64,000 nucleotides of DNA. Origin: Ochromonas danica. Its lineage: Eukaryota > Sar > Chrysophyceae > Chromulinales > Chromulinaceae. The notes under the pieces were generated by a model, which worked only from the letters and a program-made list of their open reading frames with translations, searched no databases and was not told the DNA's origin. Both the position numbers and the translations under genes were made by a program. This document shows positions 10,601 to 21,000 of this stretch, in pieces; within the stretch, counting starts at the first letter, position 1; every line of letters begins with the position of its first letter. The stretch covers positions 254,879 to 318,878 of the forward strand of contig VKHL01000013.1 in the NCBI GenBank assembly GCA_015146655.1. Reading direction: 5' to 3'.

Positions 10601-12741
10601 AAGATCAAGTATTTCTACATAAACAACAACGTGGTAAATTAGCAGGTATTGAAGCAATTGATGATTTTGAAAGTCGACAATGGGCAGCAGCTGGATTAGA
10701 AGGTCGAATTGTACGGAGGTTAGTAATACTTGTATGTATGTTAAACAAACCTATGGTGGTTTGTCTTATCTATAAGGTTGTATGATGTGTATATATGTAC
10801 TATAGATGGCAAGGGGAAGGGTCAAGATTTGATAGTGATGCTATTGAAGATGGCACATCTTCTCCTATCCTATCACCACGTAATACAAATAATAACTTTA
10901 ATAATGATGGTAATAATATGAATGATATATTGGAAGAATATCAATGGGAAGAATTACGAGATGTTAGAGATATGTATGAATATAATATGGCAGTAGCATC
11001 AGATCCAGCACGTCGAAAGCATATTATGCCTGGTTCTATTTCTAGCAGGTGAGTAGTAGGTAGTAGTAGTAGTGGTAGTTACCAAGTATACTGAGTGAGT
11101 TAGTCGTCGTCATTATTGTTCTAATGGTTTGATTGTGTATTGTGTGTTTGATGGTATCTTTCAGTAAATTGCGATATCTTTCCTTAGAGTTATTTGGAGA
11201 TTTAGTACCTTTCCTCTTTGGTACCTTTGAATTCTATTCCACTATTTTCCTCTACCTATTCGCCTTATGGATGCGAATTTATGTTCATTATCTTGCCCAA
11301 TATCTCTACTTGTTGGTAAGTTCTCTACATCTTTCATGATGATCATTCTCCTAATGTAATGTAATGTAATTTGTTATGCTTTTGTTTGTTTGGATGTGTA
11401 ACGTTGAACTGGAACATGTAGTCTAGTAATACACCAGTCTATGACTTCAAAATGGCAGTCTTATTCATCTCCTACAAGTACATGTCAACTGCAATTTCTA
11501 CATCCACTGAAGTAGCTATCGTAGCCATGGGTCCTGTGGCCAATATTGCAGTCTTCCTCTTCCTGGTCATGTTTGGACACCTTTTCTATCATTACTCTGG
11601 ATTTCTACCAGATATTTTCTCCAAATTCTTTGCTTACTTTGGCGTAGCAACTGTATTAAATCCCTTACTTGTTCTTATTATTGATCTAATTTATCACCAT
11701 TATGATTGTGGTAATCACTCTGATATTTGTAAAGAAAACTATACAGCTAAAGATTGTCATTGTTATAATGGTGACTTTACAAAATTATGGTATCGTATGG
11801 ATCGACTTGAAGGAAGTGGATTAACTGGTTTAGTTATCACAGCTATGTTATATTTAGCATCAGGTGTCTTATCTCTGTTAATTTTATATGAATATTTACT
11901 TAATATTCATCGTGATGGTCGTATTCTTGACCTTTGGAGACGTATTAATGCACCTGCTGAAGAATTCTTTATTCCAGATGATTTTGAAGTCTCTATGGAA
12001 GAATTACAATATATTATTAATCATGCCAAAAATTGGAAAGGTCCAGGCAAGTCTAAACGACGTGTTTATATTCAAGAAGGTAATGAAAATGATCCTTTCC
12101 ATAAGAACTTTGCACAAAAATATAGACGTTATATAATCGAAGAGATTAGTCCTGATGGAACGACTACTTCCGTTCATCGACAATTTCTATTGGATCCTGA
12201 GGGAAAGATCTTGGAAGTCTTCACTGATTTCCATCAAGATAAAGGACGTGAGAAAGCATTTGATTTGCTTAATGCAACATTTGCTGATAAAGCAGAGGGA
12301 AGTGATGATGAAAACGAGAATGAGAATGAGAATGAGGATGAGAATAACGTTATGGTTGAAAGAAGAAGTAGTAGTCGATCATCTTCAAAAAGTAAAAAAG
12401 AAGAAAAAGGAAATGAAGATGATGGAACAGGAATAACTGATAAGAAGAAGAAGAAGAAGAAAGCTCTAAATGATAAGAAAGTGATGAAAGAAGAAGAAGA
12501 AGAAGAAGGAGAAAATGGAAATGATTCTGACATTGAAGAAGAGAATTTTCAAACTGCTGATAGTGAAAAAGGAGAAAATAATGATGATCGTGCTGCTAAT
12601 GGAGAGAATCAAATGGTAGAGGTTGCAACTCCAAGAGAGAACAAGAAACAATCTTCTAAGAGATGGTTAGTGAATTTTCGTGGTGATTCACGAGTTGATC
12701 CAGATTACAACAACTCTGACAAGATTAGTGACAAGAGGTAG
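7681..12741 (+). CDS. Coiled-coil / C2-like / multi-pass membrane protein of unknown function
   Basis: Eight exons (7681-8856, 8969-9022, 9134-9378, 9494-9782, 9883-10718, 10806-11048, 11165-11315, 11422-12741) join in frame to 1437 residues; all introns are GT-AG, 87-116 bp. Residues 20-60 and about 280-395 are coiled coil. Residues about 411-588 look like a C2-type beta sandwich (for example ALPMSFESMSLVEGKFKLPL). A variable linker follows, then RDVRDMYEYNMAVASD. Exons 7-8 carry four or five membrane spans (LVPFLFGTFEFYSTIFLYLF, NIAVFLFLVMFGHLF, TVLNPLLVLIIDLIYHH, LVITAMLYLASGVLSLLIL) with a Cys-rich loop (CGNHSDICKENYTAKDCHC). The C-terminus is acidic/Lys-rich and disordered. The conserved-looking core suggests an old eukaryotic family, but I cannot name it. 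A membrane-linked trafficking or ciliary role is only a guess from the C2/coiled-coil layout. Confidence 0.85.
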
Positions 12742-13588
12742 TCTTGAAAGTGTCTTTGTCTTCATTTTTTTATTTTCACCATGTATGTTAAATATTGTAA
12801 TGATAATTAATGGATAACTTTGATCACAAAGAAACAAGATAATTATAGACAAGATAATTCAAGACCTTCTGCATCAAAAGTTGAGGTTTAGCGCTGAGTG
12901 TGTCAAAAACATTTCCAACAGATTTGAAACTTATCCATGTCTACTACCATAATGATTTGAAATGGGAGCCTTTTGTTTAATTGTGTTGAATGAAAGTGGA
13001 TGAAAGTCGGACGGAAGTCGAAGAGTTGAAGCCTTTTTTGATTGACTTGGCATCTATAGAGAATGAACGAACTCTGAAATTATCTACCAGAAGAAGGTGG
13101 AGAAGATATTGAATGATTTGTGTAAATGGTTTTATCTGGAGCAAAAGCATGACTTCTTGTCTTGCAGGATCGACTTAGTCTACAGCCAGATCAACTGTAC
13201 AAGTAGACTAAGTCAAAGTCTAGTCTATAACACACTCACTTGTTAAGTTGGTGACGATACTAACCGGTCTGCATCATTCAATTGCATTTAATTTCGATTT
13301 TTTTAATCTATTGTTGGTGATAGTTTAGTGTGATTGAGAGTGAATAAGAGAGATGAAAGAAGAAAAGAAGCAAAAACAAAAAGGATAATTTATGTTCCTG
13401 TTCCAGAAAGAGATGAGAAAGAAACTTATTCATACAGTGTTGCAATGAACATCATCCTTAAAGTTAGCAAAATGGAAGATAATAGACAAAGACAGTGACG
13501 GGCGGGCGGCTATGCCTTTGGCAAGCATTTTGACACAACAACGATAACACAACAAGTAGAGTGACACAGACCATAGAGGTTCAACAGG
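12742..13588. other. Spacer between two convergent genes, with a hairpin
   Basis: No gene is seen in these 847 bp between the 3' ends of two convergent genes. The main structure is a perfect 12-bp inverted repeat, GACTTAGTCTAC at 13172-13183 and GTAGACTAAGTC at 13203-13214, separated by 19 bases. It may form a hairpin in either 3' transcript. Confidence 0.6.
13172..13214. repeat. Perfect 12-bp inverted repeat (hairpin)
   Basis: The arms at 13172-13183 and 13203-13214 are exact reverse complements with a 19-base loop. The GTCTAC core recurs in the 32-bp minisatellite at 17487 and in the inverted repeat at 17988-18043. Confidence 0.7.
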
Positions 13589-14308
13589 TCAATGACCAAC
13601 ATTACGTAAGTCACCCAGTGTATGATAAGCTTTAATAGTTGATGGAGCAATACCCAAATTTTGTGGTTCAGGATATAAATGAGCTTTCAAGAGAAGTCTT
13701 ACGGTAGAGAGATGATGTAAACCATGATGAGAAGCAAAAGCTAACTCTCTACCAACAGTAGAAGGAATACGATAAGCATCAAAATTTTCAATTTCTCCAA
13801 TAAATTCAATTTCAATTATTTTATTGACATCTAATTTTCCAATTTCATCTCTTATTTTAAGAATATAATCTTTTGCAATTTCTTTATCTTTTTCAATAAT
13901 AGTATCACGATCACGATTATCATAATCAGCTAAAGGAAATTCATCTTTATTTTTAGGTATCGTATCGTGTGCTGCAGTAATAATAGCTTGATAATGATCT
14001 AAAATATGTCGAAAATGTCCACCAATATTGGAAGCGAAAATTGTAGCCTGACGTCGAATATAATCATCAGGTTTAAGAATAGAAATGACTTCAAGTTGTT
14101 GGTTAAGAATATCTTGTGCTTGTTGAATAATCAATTGTCCATCTTCTTCAAAGATAGGAGGGAAAGAAAGTAAAGGAGGATCTTCTGAAGGAGGACGAAG
14201 TTTTGGAATTGGATATTTATAAGAAGCAGCAGCAAGAGAACGTTTTGTCCAATAAGAAGGAGAAGGATGATGATGATGAACTATCGTACGAGAAAGAAGA
14301 GACTTCAT
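13589..14308 (-). CDS. DinB-like four-helix protein, probably mitochondrial or plastid targeted
   Basis: A single-exon protein of 239 residues starting at ATG 14308-14306 (MKSLLSRTIVHHHHPSPS). The frame is open further upstream to 14413, but the stretch before this start is a pentanucleotide repeat, so 14308 is preferred. The motifs IGGHFRHILDHYQAI, DYDNRDRDTIIE and the His cluster FASHHGLHHLSTVRLL fit the DinB/YfiT-like superfamily, where His residues from separate helices bind a divalent metal. Family members include thiol-dependent transferases and many uncharacterised proteins. The basic, Ser/Ala-rich N-terminus without acids could be an organelle presequence. It is head to head with the tubby-like gene. 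Confidence 0.72.
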   Translation of the reverse strand: MKSLLSRTIVHHHHPSPSYWTKRSLAAASYKYPIPKLRPPSEDPPLLSFPPIFEEDGQLIIQQAQDILNQQLEVISILKPDDYIRRQATIFASNIGGHFRHILDHYQAIITAAHDTIPKNKDEFPLADYDNRDRDTIIEKDKEIAKDYILKIRDEIGKLDVNKIIEIEFIGEIENFDAYRIPSTVGRELAFASHHGLHHLSTVRLLLKAHLYPEPQNLGIAPSTIKAYHTLGDLRNVGH

Positions 14309-14340
14309 GATATGATATGATATGATATGATATGATATGA
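14306..14340. repeat. TATGA pentanucleotide repeat at the 5' end of the DinB-like gene
   Basis: About six units of ATGAT/TATGA abut the start codon of the minus-strand gene and form its 5' leader. A different pentamer array (14606-14638) occupies the matching place before the divergent gene. Confidence 0.75.
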
Positions 14341-14535
14341 ACCTGATTGAGACAAGACAAGCCACAGAGAATGTGATGAGCTTTCTTCTCACTTTTTCCT
14401 CGCATTTTCTCACTTTCTTGAGTTGGTGATGCTTCCTTTTGTGGGTGGAGCTTTCCTTCGATTACAAAAGTTCACTATTTGACTTTGAAAGTCACCTAGT
14501 TTCTTCATTCTGGCGGAGCTTTTCCAAATCGAACA

Positions 14536-14543
14536 AACGCGTT
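14536..14543. promoter_or_regulatory. AACGCGTT palindrome in divergent promoter
   Basis: This is one of four AACGCGTT copies in the window, here in the 338-bp gap between the DinB-like gene (minus, start 14308) and the tubby-like gene (plus, start 14647). The remainder of the gap holds two pentanucleotide arrays and no other gene. Confidence 0.45.
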
Positions 14544-14605
14544 TCTTACTTTCCCTCCCACCTCACTGTGTTGCATCTGTCTGTCTTTATATCATCAATT
14601 GAAAA

Positions 14606-14638
14606 TAAATCAAATCAAATCAAATCAAATCAAATCAA
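14606..14638. repeat. AAATC pentanucleotide repeat before the tubby-like gene
   Basis: Six tandem AAATC units end nine bases before the chosen ATG of the tubby-like gene. They lie in the 5' leader and keep an upstream frame open without an ATG. Confidence 0.8.
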
Positions 14639-14646
14639 GTCATTTA

Positions 14647-16526
14647 ATGGAGCAATGGTTAACACTCTTACAAGATGCTTCTCTTATGGAAGCTACTTCA
14701 CTTTCAGCATTTTCTAGTTTAACAGGAGAAAATGGTGGAATTGTCGGAGAAATTCTTCTTCCATCTTCTTCAGACAATCCCACTGCCACTGCCACTGCCA
14801 CTGCCACTGCCACAGGTACTAGTGGTAGTGGTAGTGGGACTAAGAAAGAGGACGCCTTGAGAGTGCTCATTGTCATTCTCAAAGACATCGAAAGCAATTC
14901 TCTGAAAATTTCTGAAATGCGTACTTTACGAAGTGCTATTTCAGAATTTCTTCAATTACATAATTTACAAGATCAAAAAGAATTAATTCATGCTTTACAA
15001 TATCGATTCTCATTAGAATATATTCCTGGTGCTAGTCAATTGAATTTAACACGATTTTATCATTTTCCATCACCACCATCCTCAACACTACCACAACAAC
15101 AACAACAAGCAGGTGTAACAGCAGGAGGAGGAGGAGGAGGTGTGAACACATCCTCTTCTAACCTATCCCTCCCTTCTCCTCCCTCTTTATCTGTTCCTGA
15201 CGGTGTATTGGAAGGGTTAGGGTCAGCAGCATTAGCTTTGCCTTCACCTGGTCGACCTGCTGGTCAACAACAACCTCTTTCAGTGGTCTTCACCTCTTCT
15301 TCCACTGATCTACTACACACTACTGGTGGTGGTGGTCATCAACAACTACCACTCTATCCTACCCCTGCTCCACCCACACCTCTCTCCTCCTCCTCTTCTT
15401 CTCTTCCTACCACTACCACTACCACAGGTCGTCTCTATGAGAAGACATTAGCAGGCAAGTCTTATATGATGTGTAGTCTACGAAGAACTCAACATGCTCT
15501 ATGGACAACTTATCGTCTCTTTCTCGATGGAACGAAAGACTTCGATGAGAAAGGAGACCTTTGTAACACTGTCTTCTTTAGTGAACCACGCTTTATGTTA
15601 GGTACTAGAACATTGAAATCTGGTATTTCATCATCATGTTTGATTTGGAAAACACAAGAAAGTCGTCATTGGAAAGATAAAAATGCAATTGGACGTATTC
15701 AACGTGTTAATAATTATTATCTTACTTTACCTATCACACAACAACAACAACAACAACAACAACAGAATGAGATCAATAACAACAAAGAGGTCATGGTAGA
15801 AGGAGGAGGAGGAGGAGGGAATGGTAATGGTAACAATGAAGAGCGATCAAGTGGTAGTAATCAAGTTGATTCATTACCTGAAGTCTATTATCTTGGTGCT
15901 CCTATTGGTGTCTCTGTAGAAAGAAGAGGAATGGAAAAACTTCTTCATCTTACTGTAGCCTTTCAGAAAGCACCCATTCCATCAACACAATCAACAGGTG
16001 GTAGTGGTGGTAGTAGTAGTAGTGGTGGTGCGGTTAGCACATCGACTAATGAGGTTTCATTAGGTGATCCATCAACAACAACAACAGAGTTGTTGTTACT
16101 ACCATCTGTATTGGAGAATATGGTACGCAATCCTGATCCAGTCATCTTAGCCAAACATCATCTTTGTGTCTTAAGAAGTCAATGGCCAAGAAAAGGATCA
16201 ACTAATGGTAATGACGTTCACTAGTAATGATAATGACGATGATGATAGTGTAACTTGTCTATTGTGTTGTACTGCGTATTGTGTTAGTGACCGTTGCTTT
16301 TGGTAAAGAATCTCGTGTCAAAGAAGCATCAAGAAAGAATGTCGCATTGGATGTGGTCTACTCAGCAGATGGTTCACTCAGTCAAGACAATGATTGGTCC
16401 TCTACAGCGAATCGTCTGCCAGTCTTACAAATGGGAAAGATGGCAGAAGATCATTTTGCTGTGGATTTCTATGGCATGAGTCCATTCCAAGCCTTTGCTA
16501 TTGCCATGTCTGCTTTTGATCGATAA
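14647..16526 (+). CDS. Tubby-like protein with low-complexity insertions in the barrel
   Basis: Two exons (14647-16207, 16288-16526) with an 80-bp intron give 599 residues. The C-terminal half is the tubby barrel, which in this family binds phosphoinositides: it opens around LAGKSYMMCSLRRTQHALWTTY, continues through FMLGTRTLKSGISSSCLIW and VYYLGAPIGVSVERRG, and ends with QMGKMAEDHFAVDFYG then FQAFAIAMSAFDR, the classic C-terminal signature. It stops before the usual K-x-A-C-E tail. Two runs, Gln/Asn/Gly about 60 residues long and Ser/Gly/Thr about 40 long, are inserted between barrel strands. The N-terminus (ALRVLIVILKDIESNSLKIS) is a helical segment I do not recognise. Tubby proteins act in membrane-to-nucleus signalling or ciliary trafficking; the exact role here is unknown. 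Confidence 0.88.
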
Positions 16527-18039
16527 TAGCCTGGTGGTTGTAGTAGTAGTTGTTGTTGGTCTCATTCTACTAGTTGGACATTATGCATTTGACACTGTAC
16601 ACACACTGTAGTAGTAGTTGTTGTAGTTGTAGCAGTCTGTATGTGGAGGAGGGTATGTACCTGTATCACATCATCATGGTCGTCATTGTGATGGGTTTGT
16701 GTGATTTGCTAGTCTAATTGTAACATGTTAACTACTACTCCGTTCTTGATTGATCGATTGATAGATTCAAATCAAATCTGATCCATATCCGATGTGCAGA
16801 TTCAATGTTATTGCTTACCATCATACCATAACTATCCCCTAATTAGTTACTATGTACAGCATAGTACAGTATAAATTTGTGCAGCGTAGTGTGGTGCAGC
16901 ACAGTATAGTAGTACTAGTTTAGGTTGTTATTGCAGCATATAACTATCCTCTTATTAGATTCTAGACTATGCACAGCAAAGTGCTTATTAGATACTATAG
17001 TATGGTCTAGTATAGTACATTACAGTACAGCACAGTATAGTTTAGACTAGGTCGCTATGGCAACAGAGTTACTGTACTGTGTAGGTGTTAGTCTAGTCCT
17101 GGGGATCATTACAGGATAGCCTATAGTATACCTGTTATGCTGTATTGCTATCACATTACATTACATTACATCCCGTTACATTATCGTAACAACACTGTTT
17201 GGTGATATGAAAGAAAGAATAGAAGAAGATTTCACTATTACATTATACTGTAAATATCTATTACATTACAACAACATTTTCTTCTTTACTTTCTCTTATT
17301 ATTACTGCTACAACTATTATTATTATCATCATTGTTGTTGTTATTATCATTGTTATTCTTGTTGTTAAAGTCTTCTCATCATAGATGGCTCTAATATAGA
17401 AAGAAGTCAACAATAGTGAAATAGTTTATATAATGACTAATATCGACATTATGACATTATGACTAATCACTATAGACTATACTGTTCTAGTAGTCTACAG
17501 AGTTGGCGTATGCTTATACTAGTAGTCTACAGAGTTGGCGTATGCTTATACTAGTAGTCTACAGAGTTGGCGTATGCTTATACCAGTAGTCTACAGAGTT
17601 GGCGTATGCTTATACTAGTAGTCTACAGAGTTGGCGTATGCTTATACTAGTAGTCTACAGAGTTGGCGTATGCTTATACCAGTAGTCTACAGAGTTGGCG
17701 TATGCTTATACTAGTAGTCTACAGAGTTGGCGTATGCTTATACTAGTAGTCTACAGAGTTGGCGTATGCTTATACTAGTAGTCTACAGAGTTACAGTAGC
17801 AGTAGGTTTAGACCTACAGACTGTAGGGGAGTTCCTTTTTCGGATTTTCGTTTTCGACTTTCGCCTCTGCTTATGATAATTATTATTGCTTCCCTCGCAA
17901 GAGGGGAAAGTCTAAAATCTGGGGTTTCAACTGTCAACAATGATGAAAATACGAAAATACGAAAACCCGAAATAGGAAGATTCCTCACTAGTCTACACTG
18001 TAGAGTAGTTTAGAGTAGAGTAGAGTAGAATAGTGTAGA
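16527..18039. other. Repeat-rich intergenic region
   Basis: No coding signal is seen. The region holds diffuse imperfect repeats of CAGTATAGTxTAG type (16850-17060), ACATT repeats (about 17155-17190), the 32-bp minisatellite (17487-17792) and an imperfect inverted repeat of CGAAAA/TTTTCG units (about 17830-17976). It lies between the 3' ends of the tubby-like gene and the giant minus-strand gene. Confidence 0.65.
17487..17792. repeat. 32-bp minisatellite, nine full copies plus a partial tenth
   Basis: The unit starts CTAGTAGTCTACAGAGTT and continues through GGCGTATGCTTATA. Nine 32-bp copies run from 17487 to 17774, and an 18-base tenth copy follows. Copies are near identical: copies 4 and 7 carry C for T at the second base, so copies 4-6 and 7-9 form two 96-bp blocks. 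No spacers are present, so this is not a CRISPR array. Confidence 0.92.
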
Positions 18040-18043
18040 CTAG
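17988..18043. repeat. 11-bp inverted repeat overlapping the stop of the giant gene
   Basis: The arms CTAGTCTACAC (17988-17998) and GTGTAGACTAG (18033-18043) are exact reverse complements. The second arm covers the TAG stop of the minus-strand gene at 18042-18040, so a hairpin would sit at the start of its 3' UTR. The loop is made of TAGAGTAGAG repeats. Confidence 0.7.
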
Positions 18044-21000
18044 ATCAAAATCTCCACTTTATTATCTCTTGTCTTAAAGAGACTTGTATGTAAACCATCC
18101 CATCCTCTTGTATATCTCATTCTTTCTAAATGAGCAATATAGAGATCAACAAGAAAACATTGAAAAAATCGACTACATGTAATACATATCATAGGGATAT
18201 AAGATCCTGTAGTTGATTGATAATAACTGAAATATCTTATAGTAATCCATATTAATAGAATATTATTAAATGCTGCTAATCTTGACCACCAGGCATAGAT
18301 TCTTGCTTGTGTTGGTGCAGGTCCTAATACAATTGTTGCAATACCTGAAATAGGTGCAATTAGTAAAGCACCAGGCCAGATAGAAACAAGTAGAATTAGA
18401 CTAGTATGATCAGAACATTGTGTATAGTCATCTGATGCACAGAAGGTATCAAATAATGTTAAACCCCATAGACATAGATCACTCATACATAGTATAAATA
18501 AGATAATCTCTAATATCTTACGTATACGACGTGGTCCATAAGGATAAACATTAGATCCAAGCATAAATCTTGTAAGATAATGTAAGAAGAAGTTATTTAA
18601 TACAATATGTTGCCACCAGTTATATACTTGTTGTGTTAGAGTTAAGGTGGTATTAGAAGACTTTCTTCTTGTCATAGATCTATTGTTATTGTTATCTCCT
18701 ATAGATAATGGGGTCATAGTAGTGTTGTTATTGTTATTGTTATTACTTGCTGCTGACAATTGTAATGATGATGATGATNNNNNNNNNNATGATGATGATG
18801 ATAGTGTATTGTTATTGTTGTTGTTATTGTCTATTTTCAACATAGCAGCTTTATTAATCATCTCACCCGATGAGAATGGTATAGCAGGTATTGCTGGTAC
18901 AACAGGTATACGAGGATGATATTGATGGTGTGGTTGTTGTTGTTGATTGTTGTCTAATGATGCCATAGGACTTGTCCCACCTACCATTGAAATACGAGAA
19001 AAGATATTCCATATAGAATCACGACCAACCAGATGATCATCTTGTTGATGATGATGTTGTTGTTGTTGTCCATGATAGAGACTATCCCTGTTGTTGTTGC
19101 TATTGTCTTGTGATTTCGTCAGAGGAGATTGATTAGATTCCATACTTTCAATCTGGAAAACATGCCAACCAGATGAAATACGAGATGAAAAACCTTTCCC
19201 ACTACTACCACCTAGACCACCGCCAAGACCTTCTTCGACATCTCCTGTAGAACCTTGTAATAGTAGTCTCCAATGTAAATGATGTCCTACTCGACCATCA
19301 GCATAAGGTAAGACATCTCCTTCTTGATAATGCCATGTAAGAATATTCTCCTGAAAACAACTTGGTGCTAGATTACCATGAGGAAGAGGATGATGATGAC
19401 GACCATGATGACTATGATGATGAGGATTAAGACGACGGAAGTCATCATCTTTACTCTCACCCAATGATTTCAATCTCTTCTTCCTCTTCTGTGGACTGTT
19501 ATTGCTATTATTATTATCCATTTTAGTTGATTTAGTTAATGGACGACGTAATTGATGCATTTGTTGTGTTTGTGCTTGTTGACGACTTGTCCATGGATTA
19601 ACACGATGAAGTTTAATTGGTTCAATCTTTGATAAACTAGGATAACGTAAAAGACGTCCAATAGATGATGATTTCTCTACAGAAGATGATCGATGAGAAG
19701 GAGAATATTGTGTCGCAGCAGAAGAAGGTTGGGATAGTAATCCACTCTCTTTCTCTGCTGCAGATGATGGTGATGTTGATAATGATGGTAGTGGTAGTGG
19801 TGGTGATAACGATGGTGTTGTTGTTGTTACCCCAGTAGTCATGTCATGAGAATAGCGGAAGACATCACTAGGAGGTCTAGAATCATTATCATCATCATCA
19901 TCTCCTGCTGTATCATCTTTCTTCATATGACCCAAAGGAGCATCACCATCTTCTCCTTCTCCTGTTGGGTTTTCTTCCAGCGACAGTGTACGAGGTAAAG
20001 TAAACCTTCGCTTACCACTACCACTACCATCTTCTGAATTGAGTCGATTAGGTTCGATAAGACTTTGTCGATGACTTCGATTAAACTCTGTATAGGATGT
20101 ATCTGTACTTGTCAATGGTCTACTCATAGTAAATCGATTAGATGTTCTACTCGATGGTGATTGATCTATAGATGTCTTACGCTCTTCTAAACTAAACGAA
20201 GGAGAAGTTACACTTGTCTTTTGTTTTGATCGTGTTACTACAGCTGGGAGATAATGATCATCTGACTGTAATTGTAATTGTAACTGTTCTTGTTGTTGTT
20301 CTTGTTGCATAGTTAATACACGGAAATCACTTAATACAGTAACAGGCGCTTTATCAACTGTACTTGTTGCTGTTGTTGTAGATAATGAACGATTTGATTT
20401 CAATGAAGAAGATAAGGATAATGATAATGATGATGATAATGATTGTTCTTCATCTGGTCTAATTGATCTTATTCTAGATGATGGACTAGTTAAAGATGAC
20501 GACATTGTTGACTTCAAACTCCCAACGGCTACTTGTTGTTGTTGTTGTTGTTCATCTCCACTGTGTTCTACACTACTACTACCATATTCTGCTTCTTGCA
20601 TAATACGATAGAACTTAGCAATCTCATCTACTTTATTACCATAAGCTCGTTGCATCGCTTGAGTTGAGATAGCTTGAGTACTACTGCCTGTAGAGGTGAT
20701 CGAATGACTGTCTGAATCATCACTTCCTCCTCGTCCTCGTTGTTGTCGTCTTGCTTGACCTGATTGCTGTTGGTTATTATCATCATCTCCAAGTTCTCCT
20801 TCATATCCACTACCACCAGTATAGTAATCTAATCCTTCTCCTTCTCCTCCTTCATCGTCGTTGTCATCTTCGACACTATCCCAGGAAGAGTCACTATCAA
20901 CTTGTTCATCTACAGGAAGTATTACTTGGTTGATATTCTCTAGACCTAGTCGTATAGGGTTATTGTAATTGATAGTGTTAGTGTTATTGCTGTCAGTCGA

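Noticed and set aside
17487-17792. Direct 32-bp repeats resembling a CRISPR array
   Set aside because: Units abut each other with no spacers, and the genome is eukaryotic.
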